A program made the translations under genes and the position numbers. From positions 1 to 62,324 of the forward strand of contig LWDP01000010.1 in NCBI GenBank assembly GCA_002087915.1: DNA of 62,324 nucleotides, in the 5' to 3' direction. Numbering within the stretch: the stretch's first letter is position 1; every line of letters begins with the position of its first letter. This DNA comes from Enterospora canceri (Eukaryota > Microsporidia > Enterocytozoonidae). Shown here piece after piece: positions 19,464-28,783 of the stretch. Below the pieces are notes generated by a model that was not told the origin of the DNA, did not search any database, and was given only the letters and a program-made list of their open reading frames with translations.

Positions 19464-20009
19464 ATGATGACAGAAAAACAGATCATAATTGGAAAGTGTC
19501 TATCTGTGACTGATGGAGACACGATCAAGTGCACTCTGGTGCAGAACATGAGCAAGTACTCCTTTCATAAGCCATTGATCAAGATCAGGATATCAGGAAT
19601 TGATTCGCCTGAACTTGATCACCAGAATATGGAGAATAGTCAGCAATTTGGGGTGGAAGCTCGTAAGGCAATGGCCGATATGGTGCTGGATAAGGAGGTA
19701 GTCATTGAAATTCTGGCTAAAGACAGGTATAGGCGGTATTTATGCATTGTTTACACGAAGGATGAGATCAATACGAACCTGAGTATGCTGAAATTGGGGC
19801 TGGCTGACATGTACAAAGGTCCAAATGCCCATTACGGTGAGTTTGAGAGACAGTTCAAGGATGCACTGGAACAGGCCAAGAAGAATAAGGTTGGAATGTG
19901 GTCAGTTGATGACGTAATCACACCATATGAGTACAAGAAGAACAAGAAGAACTCGCACAGAGACAGACTTGACATTGAGACGAGTGAATCGTGCATTCAC
20001 GGACTGTAA
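19464..20009 (+). CDS. Staphylococcal-nuclease-like protein 1
   Basis: This 181-aa protein is essentially one SNase (thermonuclease) domain. It starts with LSVTDGDTIKC and has IRISGIDSPELD, giving the catalytic Arg and Glu, and then RYRRYLCIVY with the second catalytic Arg. The end, VGMWSVDDVITPYEYK, is the usual SNase C-terminus. Such enzymes cleave DNA or RNA using calcium. No clear signal peptide or membrane anchor is present, unlike the third copy. The start follows GTACCCCA; a TTG reading from 19446 is rejected. It is the first of three homologues in 2.3 kb. Confidence 0.9.
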   Translation: MMTEKQIIIGKCLSVTDGDTIKCTLVQNMSKYSFHKPLIKIRISGIDSPELDHQNMENSQQFGVEARKAMADMVLDKEVVIEILAKDRYRRYLCIVYTKDEINTNLSMLKLGLADMYKGPNAHYGEFERQFKDALEQAKKNKVGMWSVDDVITPYEYKKNKKNSHRDRLDIETSESCIHGL

Positions 20010-20118
20010 TGGTCTATTTAGTAAAGGATTGGAGTTATTTATAGGGCAATAGTCTGCTAATACCATCACCAAATTACTTTTTCAATATCAGTATAAAACC
20101 AATTTTACTACCCTCACC

Positions 20119-21042
20119 ATGTTTATCAAGTTGGCTGGTGCAATCAAGGCACGCGTACTCAACGTGGTCGATGGTGACACGGTCAAAGTGATCGTGCTTG
20201 ACAGGGGCACCTATTCGACGTACAACAGGGCCAAACTCAGAATCCGCCTCTCTGGAATTGATGCACCTGAAATTGATAAGGACAATCTGATGGATTCACA
20301 GCCGTATGCGGTGGAAAGCAAGGTGTTTCTAGAGGCCCTAGTCCTAAACAGGCGAGTTACGATTGAAATGGTGAAAGTGGACAAGTACGACAGAATACTT
20401 GGATTCATATTCCTGGAAAACTGGTTTGACGTTGGAAGACGGATGCTTCTGAGTGGAATGGCTGACATCTACGATGGAATCGACTCACAGTACGGGGAGT
20501 ATGAGGACGTGTACAAGTACGCCGTGGCACATGCCAAGTTATTTGATGTTGGAATGTGGTCGCAACAGAGAGTGGTACGACCAAGGGAGTTCAAGAGGGA
20601 GGTGAAGAAGGCGTTGGAGTACGAGGAAAGCGATGAGACTGAAATTGGATGGGCAAAGAGAAGCTGTGTTGAGGAGACAGGGGAGATGCTGGCCCTGAAA
20701 ATGAACAAGTTGGGAAAGAGGATTCTTAGGGGTGTTTCTGGTGGGATTGAAACTGGTGCCCTGATCTGGAACATGGATAGGGCACTTCACGCATTTATGA
20801 CTGGTAGAATAAGCAGGGTGGAATTGGATGAGTTGAGTGAGTTCGTAGGAGGCAGAAGCGTAGAGAACGGGGTGACAGGTGAGCGAACTGAGGAGGAACA
20901 AGAGGAAATTGAGCAGCTGAGGCAGAAGCAGGAGGAACAGGATGGGGAAGTGGGGAAGATGGTGGAGGAGCACAACAGGAAATACGGAATCATCAAGGGC
21001 CCAACTGTGGTATTCAAAACATGCACCAGTTACGACCACTAA
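20119..21042 (+). CDS. Staphylococcal-nuclease-like protein 2 with helical extension
   Basis: This 307-aa protein has an SNase domain in residues 1-155: VVDGDTVKV, IRLSGIDAPEID with catalytic Arg and Glu, and DRILGFIF with the second catalytic Arg. It closes with VGMWSQQRVVRPREF. A further 150 residues are helical and charged, including an EEEQEEIEQLRQKQEEQ coiled-coil-like stretch not found in the other two copies; this may mediate partner binding. The start follows CTACCCTCACC. It is in tandem with copy 1 (109 bp away) and convergent with copy 3. Confidence 0.9.
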   Translation: MFIKLAGAIKARVLNVVDGDTVKVIVLDRGTYSTYNRAKLRIRLSGIDAPEIDKDNLMDSQPYAVESKVFLEALVLNRRVTIEMVKVDKYDRILGFIFLENWFDVGRRMLLSGMADIYDGIDSQYGEYEDVYKYAVAHAKLFDVGMWSQQRVVRPREFKREVKKALEYEESDETEIGWAKRSCVEETGEMLALKMNKLGKRILRGVSGGIETGALIWNMDRALHAFMTGRISRVELDELSEFVGGRSVENGVTGERTEEEQEEIEQLRQKQEEQDGEVGKMVEEHNRKYGIIKGPTVVFKTCTSYDH

Positions 21043-21056
21043 ATTAACTTATTGTC

Positions 21057-21692
21057 TCATATCTTCCTGTACATCTTCTTGTGCTCCATTGGGGTGATTG
21101 CGTTTCTATTCGTCCACATTCCAAGTCTCCTTCTTTGAGCGTGCTTCTGCATGCTCAGCATGGTCTCCTTGTATCCACCGTACATCGCATTGGCACCGAC
21201 GTAGACGCAGGCCATCCCAGTCTCAACGAGCATCAGGTTCACGCACTTCCTGAACAGCCATGTTCCAACATAGGCGACTACGATGAGTCTTCCGTAGTGG
21301 TCATGGCCTACGACCTTAACCTTGATCTTCTTGTACAAAACAAGGTAGGAAAGAAAGACCTTGGACTCCCTGGCGTGAGGCTGTTCTGGCTTTCCAAATG
21401 CCCTGATTTCTGGTGCATCAATTCCAGCCAACCTGAAGCTTAACGTAGGCAACTCCTTCTTCACCACGCCCTGTTTGCCGAATATCCTCGTGCTTCTTAG
21501 CATTGGCTTGTGAATGGCCTTGAATCCGTCTCCATCTCCAACTCGTGTGACTCGGACTGAGAAGGATGCGCCATTTGGTATGTTTGATTCAACTGTGTAT
21601 CTTTTGTAGAAGAACCTGTAACATAAGTAGAGAAGCACCAGTATTGAGCCAATGAGACTGGCATAGAAGAATACCAGATTCCAATTTACCAT
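21057..21692 (-). CDS. Membrane-anchored staphylococcal-nuclease-like protein 3 (Lcl3-like)
   Basis: This 211-aa protein has a transmembrane segment at residues 5-30 (VFFYASLIGSILVLLYLCY) followed by an SNase domain. Visible motifs are RVGDGDGFKA, FRLAGIDAPE with catalytic Arg and Glu, YGRLIVV with the second Arg, and GMWTNRNAITPMEHKKMYRK at the end. The TM-plus-SNase layout matches fungal Lcl3, a membrane-associated nuclease. An ATG at 21785 would add 31 residues but would lie inside the Nuf2 coding region; the chosen ATG follows AAACCCATCAA, so it is preferred. Confidence 0.9.
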   Translation of the reverse strand: MVNWNLVFFYASLIGSILVLLYLCYRFFYKRYTVESNIPNGASFSVRVTRVGDGDGFKAIHKPMLRSTRIFGKQGVVKKELPTLSFRLAGIDAPEIRAFGKPEQPHARESKVFLSYLVLYKKIKVKVVGHDHYGRLIVVAYVGTWLFRKCVNLMLVETGMACVYVGANAMYGGYKETMLSMQKHAQRRRLGMWTNRNAITPMEHKKMYRKI

Positions 21693-21744
21693 TTGATGGG
21701 TTTGTTTGTATTGTTTTAATAATACTGTTGAAGAATGGGTCAAA

Positions 21745-22989
21745 TCAGTTGAGCTTGTTGATTTCAACAGCAATTTTGATTTCATTCAACAGGTCGAGCA
21801 GGTCACAGCACTCTTTCGTGTACTCCCCTTCCAGAACAGACTTCTTCAACATGTATTTCTGTATTTCAGCATTGTTGCGTCTCTTGATGTTCTCCTTCTC
21901 TTCCTTCTGATCAGAAAGCAGCCTATGCTCCTCCTTGATTGCCTCCAACTTCTGTCTGATTTCTTCATTGAATTTGCTGCTTTTTGCCCCAAGGCCATCA
22001 ATTTTGGTTTGTAGGTGCTTTGTTTGTCTCACAGTGTGGTTCTTCCGAATCTCCTTGTTTTTGATTGAGCTTTCATGACTCTTGATTTGTGAATTAATCA
22101 CAAACTCATTCTGTTCAACTCGATCTGTATCCTCCTCAATCTTCTGTAGTTTCATTGCTATCGAATGAATCTTCTTCACCTTTTCTAATGCTTTTATGCT
22201 CTTTGTTAATTTGTTTGTCATGCCTGTTCTATCTTTGTGCACTTCCTTATGCTTCTTCTTCTCTGCATCAAGAAGAAGTCTCATCTCCTGCACCAGACCC
22301 AACAACTCCTCTGGATTAGATACTATTTGCATATTCAACTTGCTCACATCCTGTGCCAAATTGTGCTCTATCATCTCCAATGTGCATATTTTGTCACTTA
22401 AATCAATCTTCTCTTTCTTCAATAAGCCTATTTCACTCAGCCTGTCCTTCTGTTCCTGTTTTAACCCTTTGTATTCTTTCTCTAATTCGCCTATTTCCTC
22501 CCTGATTCCGTCTACCCTTTCGTCATTCTCCTCCTTCTGTTTTTTGAATGCTTCTATCTCCCTAAGCATCCGACTTTTGTTCCCCTGTAACTCGTTCTTG
22601 ATGTTCATGCTTCCTTCTGCTATCTCAGATGCCCTATCATACAAATCCTTCTTTGAATCCCTAAACATTGAGAAGTTTGCTATGTAACTGCATATTTGGG
22701 TGAATGTCCTCTCATTTGGGTTGAATATCTCCTTGAAACTCAGATTCTTCAGTCCAACTGTGCTTACGAAATCAGAAACTTCCTTGATGAAGTTCAGCAT
22801 TGCATTTGGATTCTCAGTTTGACTGAAATAGTTTCTGTTCACGTAGATGTTGAGGATCTCCATGTAGAATCTGGTCACAAACTGACTGGTGGGTCTAATG
22901 AGATTCTGTTCAGTCATCTGAATCTCCAACTCCTTGAAGTAGTTGACGATCTTACGCTGAGGCAGAGCAGGCAAATTGAATGCAGGCAT
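21745..22989 (-). CDS. NUF2: Kinetochore protein Nuf2
   Basis: This 414-aa protein has a calponin-homology-like N-terminal head (about residues 1-135) with the Nuf2 phrases IRPTSQFVTRFYMEIL and KNLSFKEIFNP. It is followed by a long coiled coil to the C-terminus, including IVSNPEELLGLVQEM, a typical Nuf2 segment. Nuf2 pairs with Ndc80 in the outer kinetochore complex that binds spindle microtubules. The protein is only slightly shorter than yeast Nuf2 (451 aa). The start follows TTACCCCAAA, and that element lies within the 16 bp separating this gene from the upstream stop codon. Confidence 0.88.
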   Translation of the reverse strand: MPAFNLPALPQRKIVNYFKELEIQMTEQNLIRPTSQFVTRFYMEILNIYVNRNYFSQTENPNAMLNFIKEVSDFVSTVGLKNLSFKEIFNPNERTFTQICSYIANFSMFRDSKKDLYDRASEIAEGSMNIKNELQGNKSRMLREIEAFKKQKEENDERVDGIREEIGELEKEYKGLKQEQKDRLSEIGLLKKEKIDLSDKICTLEMIEHNLAQDVSKLNMQIVSNPEELLGLVQEMRLLLDAEKKKHKEVHKDRTGMTNKLTKSIKALEKVKKIHSIAMKLQKIEEDTDRVEQNEFVINSQIKSHESSIKNKEIRKNHTVRQTKHLQTKIDGLGAKSSKFNEEIRQKLEAIKEEHRLLSDQKEEKENIKRRNNAEIQKYMLKKSVLEGEYTKECCDLLDLLNEIKIAVEINKLN

Positions 22990-23005
22990 TTTGGGGTAAA
23001 AATTG

Positions 23006-24235
23006 TCACTGCCTGCAAATTGGTCGAACCTTTTTATCTCGCCTTATTTTGGAGATCAATTCACTGTTGTACGAAATCATTTCAGGCGGAATCTTCTCAA
23101 GCAGTTTCTTCACTTCCATTTCCCTCTTCTCATTCTTTGTCATATATGGACTGATTACGTCTGCGTTATATCGAATATCACTGCTCTGCGGTGCCACAAA
23201 TGATTCATACTTGTTTCTGGTGGTTACAGTCAAAATATCCTCAAATGGATTGAATTCAAGTGATCCAATATTGGTTGCAGTGGTGATCTCCTGGTTTATT
23301 TTGGCCTCGTTTGGATCAAATAGCACCACTGTGCTACCACCACCCAATGCCACAGTTCCATTTGTGCTGATTGCCATTTTATCAGTATATTTTGTTGATA
23401 TTTCCTGAAGTGGTTTGAAATAGTTTCGTAGATCAAATGTCTTGATCTTGTTGTCGTACGTGCTAACATACAGCTTGTCTTTGCCTCTCTTCAATTCTTT
23501 GATGTTTCTGTGCACTTTGATCTTCATCAGTGGTTCAGGTTGTTTTGGTGCAACAAGATCAACTACGCCTCTTCTGTCTCCTAGGCAAATTATTCCATCA
23601 AAATGGCAACTTGCAACTGGTTTGAACTTTATGTCCAATTCTGCTGCTATTTCACCGCTAGTGGTATCAAGATACTTCAATTTGTTACTGGTGGAAGTGC
23701 AGCACATGCATCCAAGCAGAAAGTGATCAGGTAGAAAGTTGCTTTGTAAAATGTTCTTGATGCTTCTCACTGCGTGTAATTCAACTCCCCTATTGTTGTA
23801 AATGTAGAGACATTCCTGTCCTAGTGCAATATATCGTTCACTGTGCAAATAGGTAGCAGTTGATATTTCAGTGAAATCTGATTCAAAATCAAGCATGAGA
23901 CTTTGTGTACCAAAGGATGCAGCGAAGCCATCTCTGTTCCAAATCAGTGAGTGTGATCCATTCTGGTTGTAGCACGTGTTGTATGGATGTGGCTTTGTCT
24001 CCAGATCCAGTTTGATTGCCTTCTCTTTGGTGTACAAATTCACATTCTCTTTTATGTATTCTTGTTCCAATAAATGCTCCGAATAGCCCAGTTTCACTCT
24101 TTTTAGCAACTTGGCTTCTCTCTTGTTGCCGTGTGCTATTTCACTGTACATCTCATTCAACTTGTTCTCCTTCTCATTTTTCTTCACCAAAATATCAAAT
24201 TTCCTTTTTTCTTCCTGCTGATTATTCTTTGTCAT
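23006..24235 (-). CDS. UTP7: U3 snoRNP protein Utp7 (WDR46/BING4)
   Basis: This 409-aa protein has a WD40 propeller in the middle and the diagnostic BING4 C-terminal region, with DVISPYMTKNEKREMEV followed by LLEKIPPEMI. Utp7 is part of the SSU processome, which folds and cleaves pre-18S rRNA in the nucleolus. The N-terminal 90 residues are basic and helical, as in homologues. The start follows AGCCCATTTT, located in a spacer of only 14 bp after the previous gene's stop. Confidence 0.88.
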   Translation of the reverse strand: MTKNNQQEEKRKFDILVKKNEKENKLNEMYSEIAHGNKREAKLLKRVKLGYSEHLLEQEYIKENVNLYTKEKAIKLDLETKPHPYNTCYNQNGSHSLIWNRDGFAASFGTQSLMLDFESDFTEISTATYLHSERYIALGQECLYIYNNRGVELHAVRSIKNILQSNFLPDHFLLGCMCCTSTSNKLKYLDTTSGEIAAELDIKFKPVASCHFDGIICLGDRRGVVDLVAPKQPEPLMKIKVHRNIKELKRGKDKLYVSTYDNKIKTFDLRNYFKPLQEISTKYTDKMAISTNGTVALGGGSTVVLFDPNEAKINQEITTATNIGSLEFNPFEDILTVTTRNKYESFVAPQSSDIRYNADVISPYMTKNEKREMEVKKLLEKIPPEMISYNSELISKIRRDKKVRPICRQ

Positions 24236-24249
24236 AAAATGGGCTGTTT

Positions 24250-26346
24250 TTAGGGCATTTTTAATAAATCAATATCATAGGCGAAATCTCTCATTTCAAT
24301 TGCATCACACTGCTCTAACAACCTAATTAGTGCTTCAATCTCATCTTTGTCCAATTCTTCTTTTGCTTTATTGCATATTTTTATCCTTGCTTCTTCCTGA
24401 TACCTAATATCAATATCCAATTCATTTTTGATGTAATCAAATGCACATTCTACTTCTGAATCATTGTATTGGTTCAATATATTCAGCAAGTGGTAGAATA
24501 TTCTGTATTTTGGTACATTGTTCTTGAACACAATTCTTCTACCTGGTACAATATTGGTTTTCCTCAACAATTCTTTTGTTGCTACGCCTTCGTAAGATTG
24601 TTCTTTTGATGCTTCTACCAGAAAATCCTTTTCTCTTTCAGTTAAATTGATCAATACTGAGTATATTTTCACAACGAATATTTTCAGGTTGTTTCTATGC
24701 TCATAGATCAGATCACGTGAATATTCATCCAAATATAGATCATTGGGCCATGTTGATTGTTCTATCTTCTGTAACAGAATGGCATATAGCGCTATTCCAC
24801 AATTGATCACGCTGAAGTGGCTATGTTTCATAGCATCAAATGCAATTGATAAATAAAGTGCTACTGATCTGATCACTGTTATTTTTGAATCGTAGACTGC
24901 TATACTTCCCAGAGTATTCTTTTTGGTCTGTTCAATAGGCTGTAATTCATTAAGAAGCAGCTGTTGTTTGCTAATATCCTTTTCTGCTAGAAATTCACTG
25001 TAATTTGGTAAATCATCCATCAGAAGAATGAAATCTAAATCAAATAGTCCAAGTTGCTTGGTTTTAAGCAATGTGCTCAGAATATTCAGGCAGTGGAATT
25101 TGATATGGACTTCATCACTGTTGATATAAATGTTAATGATATAATCAACATCAACGTTGATGAGACCAAAGAATGCTGATAATCCACCACTCTTCCTACA
25201 ATTCTTGTTCAGTGATCTGATGATTTCAATCAAATTCAGGTTATTTTTTGATAGATCAATATTCTTGAATATCTCCTTAACATGTGTAGTGATTCCCCAA
25301 TAATTGCAATTCACCAATATCGTTAGACTTTCGTTGATCAAATTGAGCCTATTGAATATTCCAATTGTTTTCTTGATGATAGTCCAGTCATAATTATCGA
25401 TGTCTGATTTAAGTGTCAAACTGTGTGGCTCAAAGTATTTCTCTCTTAATTCATTTTTGATATTCATCAGTTCTTTATCGTTGACTGATTCCAGCATATC
25501 CAAGTATTCAGGTGTGTTAAACAATTTCTCCTTAGTTTGAGAAACTTCCAGTATTTCACTAATGGTTCTTTTGATAGGTTTCTTTTTGTTGCAGATGCTC
25601 TCTGTCAGACTTATCCTCCTAATTTTGTTTCGAATTGTTCTATTGGTGTCTTCATGGAGTCTATTTTTGATAATCAAATCCATGTAATCAAAGTGCTGAG
25701 CTAATATCATTCCAAAATGCCTTCTGGCTTCATTATTGCTCTGCAACATCCTATCAATTTTGATCTTGATTTCATTTTTACCTGAAACACCTGCTTTCTT
25801 GATTCTGTCTATTACCACTGTTTGATTCGCTTCCAAATAAATGTATTGGTTTTTGCTAAGCCAATTATTGAAATCATTTGTATCAAATAGTGCACAACGG
25901 ATGTATTCACTGTTCTGATACATCCTAAAGATAGCACTGGCATACTCTCTGTTCTTATAGTCACTTAATATGTTTCTACAGCCTACCTCTGTCAATTTAC
26001 CTGATTCAATACATTCCATTATATCGGATAAATTCAATTTCGTTAATTTCATACCTTTTGAATTAATCTGCCTAATGTGCTTTGAGAGATCATCTTCTAC
26101 TTCTTCACTTCTTATGAAGCATTTGATTGGTTTTATTTTGTATTTTGAGTTCTTTTTAACTAGTTTTATGCACTTAAACACGTTCAATATTTCTCTATGT
26201 ATCTCTTCTCTGTCCTTGCTTCTGTTCGTTGAATTCAGTAAACACGTCAGTGTACCATAATCACAGAACTTAACTATGCTAATTAACCACTTGGTATCAT
26301 CTCTTCTTTCTACAATTAAATTGTGTAAGTTTTTAGCGACTTCCAT
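24250..26346 (-). CDS. Trm732/THADA-like protein (DUF2428)
   Basis: This 698-aa helical-repeat protein contains a DUF2428-like core at about residues 380-540. Visible phrases are RKSGGLSAFFGLINVD, then HIKFHCLNILSTLLKT, then SVINCGIALYAILLQKI, matching the RRSAGLP...HALNIL...VRNC...LLFxALLxRI pattern of Trm732 and human THADA. Trm732 partners with the methyltransferase Trm7 for 2'-O-methylation of nucleotide 32 in tRNA anticodon loops. It is about half the size of the yeast protein (1420 aa), so it is strongly reduced. The gene is AT-rich. The start is at GTCCATGG, with only two C bases. Confidence 0.72.
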   Translation of the reverse strand: MEVAKNLHNLIVERRDDTKWLISIVKFCDYGTLTCLLNSTNRSKDREEIHREILNVFKCIKLVKKNSKYKIKPIKCFIRSEEVEDDLSKHIRQINSKGMKLTKLNLSDIMECIESGKLTEVGCRNILSDYKNREYASAIFRMYQNSEYIRCALFDTNDFNNWLSKNQYIYLEANQTVVIDRIKKAGVSGKNEIKIKIDRMLQSNNEARRHFGMILAQHFDYMDLIIKNRLHEDTNRTIRNKIRRISLTESICNKKKPIKRTISEILEVSQTKEKLFNTPEYLDMLESVNDKELMNIKNELREKYFEPHSLTLKSDIDNYDWTIIKKTIGIFNRLNLINESLTILVNCNYWGITTHVKEIFKNIDLSKNNLNLIEIIRSLNKNCRKSGGLSAFFGLINVDVDYIINIYINSDEVHIKFHCLNILSTLLKTKQLGLFDLDFILLMDDLPNYSEFLAEKDISKQQLLLNELQPIEQTKKNTLGSIAVYDSKITVIRSVALYLSIAFDAMKHSHFSVINCGIALYAILLQKIEQSTWPNDLYLDEYSRDLIYEHRNNLKIFVVKIYSVLINLTEREKDFLVEASKEQSYEGVATKELLRKTNIVPGRRIVFKNNVPKYRIFYHLLNILNQYNDSEVECAFDYIKNELDIDIRYQEEARIKICNKAKEELDKDEIEALIRLLEQCDAIEMRDFAYDIDLLKMP

Positions 26347-26498
26347 GGACTAAAAATGTTAGATTATTCTTATTATGTTCTTTATAGTTACCTGATTTTA
26401 TCTTAAAACAGTAGTAGACTACATCTATATCATTTCAATAGCATACTACACACCTATATGGTCAAACCTATTCATTACAAAATCCTATAACCCCAATA

Positions 26499-26696
26499 AT
26501 GGTTAGAGAAAGAAAGTGTGTAATGATAAAAACAGAACCATCAATAAAGGAAGTCATTGGAACAATAGCTGAGAACAAGAAGTTCCTAATCCACGATATG
26601 GACGACAACTACATTTTTATAACGGAACAAGGTGCTAAGAACATAGAACAGAAAGTCAAGAATGTGATGCGAGGAACACATGATAAATTCATGTAA
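26499..26696 (+). CDS. TFB5: TFIIH subunit Tfb5 (TTDA/GTF2H5)
   Basis: This 65-aa protein is full length for the family (about 70 aa). It opens MVRERKCVMIKTEPSIKEVI and contains KKFLIHDMDDNYIFI, closely matching the Tfb5/GTF2H5 pattern of ...GVLIECDPA... followed by KKFIIxDIDDTHxFI. It stabilises the TFIIH core through Tfb2 and is needed for nucleotide excision repair and transcription. The start follows TAACCCCAATA. A cyclin H-like gene (another TFIIH component in other organisms) is at 48.8 kb. Confidence 0.88.
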   Translation: MVRERKCVMIKTEPSIKEVIGTIAENKKFLIHDMDDNYIFITEQGAKNIEQKVKNVMRGTHDKFM

Positions 26697-26727
26697 TTGG
26701 TAGAAAACCAAAACAACAACCCCAACA

Positions 26728-28764
26728 ATGCAAAACTTTTTTGAAGTCATCAAAACATCGATGGATAAGGCGTCTAAGCACGTTCTGTTTGTGAATCCAA
26801 AGCACAAGGAGCTTGTTGAATCAGGTTACGTGGAAGTTAAAGAAAAGTATTTGTTTGGTGTCATGGAGGATACAACAATTCCAGTAAACAAAGTGGCATG
26901 TTCCAATCCACAGAGAGCCCTTCTTTCAGTAATAATTGGAGACCTAATGACTATCAAAGCGTATAAACAGACACCAGATCCAATACAGGCAATCAAGTTG
27001 AGTCTTGGACTATTTGGAGCACAAGGTGCCACTGTGGATTCAAATGAGTTTGTAGAGGCATTTAAGCGAGAAATGCTCTCATTCCCATTCAATTGGTCAC
27101 AATCACTCATTTTTGATTATCAAGGAACATTGTTGAAAATAACAGTAAACGAAATGAGTACAGGTGAAAATGAAGAAAGAGGAATTCTGAATGAAGAAAC
27201 AGATGTGTTTGTTAGCAGTGCATCACCAAAACTACAGTTGAACAATGCACAGATCGATAATACGCTACTGAAACCAAACTTCTCCTTTGAGAAACTGGAA
27301 ATAGGCGGATTGAAGAGGGAATTTGAGCAGATGTTCAGAAGGGCCTTTGTTCAAAGATTGTACGATCCAGAAACAATCAAGAAGCTGGGTATTCCACACG
27401 TAAAGGGAATAATGCTCTATGGTCCACCTGGAACTGGTAAGACACTTATAGCTAGGAAACTGGGATTATTGCTTGGAGCAAATCCACCTAAAGTGGTAAA
27501 TGGACCAGAAATATTGAACAAATACGTCGGACAGAGTGAAGAGAACATCAGAAACCTATTTGCTGATGCAGAGGCAGAGTATAAGGCAAAGAAAGAACAT
27601 TCTTCGTTACACATAATCATTTTTGATGAGATTGATGCAATTTGTAAGAAACGAGGCAGTGATAATTCAGGTGTTGGTGATAAAGTTGTGAATCAGCTTC
27701 TGAGCAAAATAGACGGTGTTGAAGCACTCAACAACGTGCTAATCATTGGAATGACCAATAGGTTGGATTTGATAGACGAAGCATTGCTTAGGCCTGGTAG
27801 ATTTGAAATCCACCTGGAAATATCACTTCCTGATGAGGAAGCACGTCTTGAAATATTTGAGATCCATACGAAACAAATGACAGGAAATAACTTCATATCT
27901 GATAATGTTGAACTGGATAAGATGGCAGCAATGTCTAAAAACTACACTGGTGCAGAGATAGCAGCAATCGTGAGAGCAGCAAGCTCATTTGCATTAGAAA
28001 GGAATATTTCAGCAAAAGATGGAACTGGAGCAGAATTGAAAGCAGAGGAAAAAGAGATCAAGATAACAATGGAAGACATGCGACAGGGGCTAGTAGAGGT
28101 GAAGCCAGCCTTTGGGGTGGATGAGAAGGAGTACTTTTTGACTAACAAAATATTGTATGAAACTAGGCAATTTGATCTGATAATGGATTTCACAAGAAAG
28201 GCCCTTGAGAAACTCAGATTGACCAATTTGTACAAAACATCGTCATTGCTTCTCTATGGGACAACAGGTGTAGGGAAGACAACACTGGCACTGAGATCAG
28301 CACTTGCGTCACAGTTTCCATTTATCAAAATGATCATGCCAAAGGATCTTGTTGGACTGAGTGAATACGAAAAAGTGGCATTCATCAAAGAGAAGTTTAG
28401 TAACGCATACAAATCAGAGGAGTCGATTGTGATTCTGGATGAGATTGAGACACTGATTGAGTATGTTGGAATTGGACCAAGGTTCTCAAACAACGTTCTT
28501 CAGGCATTGAAGATATTCGTGAAGAATGAGGCACAAAGTGAAGCAAACAAGACATTTGTGTTTGGTACGACATCCATGCCAGATGTGTTGATGGAATGTG
28601 GGCTGGTTGACTGTTTTACAGACAGCTTGCTTGTTGACAAATGCTGTAAAGAGGAGTATGATGAATTGTGTCTCCAGAATGAGCAGTTTAACCAAGTTGA
28701 ATTCACTGAGAATGTGAGTATAAAGAAGTTGCTTACTGCACTACCAGTGGACAAAAACAAGTAG
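26728..28764 (+). CDS. SEC18: Sec18/NSF AAA+ ATPase
   Basis: This 678-aa hexameric AAA+ ATPase disassembles SNARE complexes after membrane fusion, together with alpha-SNAP. It has an N domain (about residues 1-180), and D1 with Walker A GPPGTGKT at 232-239, Walker B IIIFDEIDAIC and the arginine-finger region LLRPGRFE. D2 has GTTGVGKT at 511-518 and IVILDEIETLIEY. Size and order match yeast Sec18 (758 aa), slightly trimmed. The start follows CAACCCCAACA, only 31 bp after the Tfb5 stop codon. Confidence 0.95.
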   Translation: MQNFFEVIKTSMDKASKHVLFVNPKHKELVESGYVEVKEKYLFGVMEDTTIPVNKVACSNPQRALLSVIIGDLMTIKAYKQTPDPIQAIKLSLGLFGAQGATVDSNEFVEAFKREMLSFPFNWSQSLIFDYQGTLLKITVNEMSTGENEERGILNEETDVFVSSASPKLQLNNAQIDNTLLKPNFSFEKLEIGGLKREFEQMFRRAFVQRLYDPETIKKLGIPHVKGIMLYGPPGTGKTLIARKLGLLLGANPPKVVNGPEILNKYVGQSEENIRNLFADAEAEYKAKKEHSSLHIIIFDEIDAICKKRGSDNSGVGDKVVNQLLSKIDGVEALNNVLIIGMTNRLDLIDEALLRPGRFEIHLEISLPDEEARLEIFEIHTKQMTGNNFISDNVELDKMAAMSKNYTGAEIAAIVRAASSFALERNISAKDGTGAELKAEEKEIKITMEDMRQGLVEVKPAFGVDEKEYFLTNKILYETRQFDLIMDFTRKALEKLRLTNLYKTSSLLLYGTTGVGKTTLALRSALASQFPFIKMIMPKDLVGLSEYEKVAFIKEKFSNAYKSEESIVILDEIETLIEYVGIGPRFSNNVLQALKIFVKNEAQSEANKTFVFGTTSMPDVLMECGLVDCFTDSLLVDKCCKEEYDELCLQNEQFNQVEFTENVSIKKLLTALPVDKNK

Positions 28765-28783
28765 AAATGTTTGTTTATTGCCC

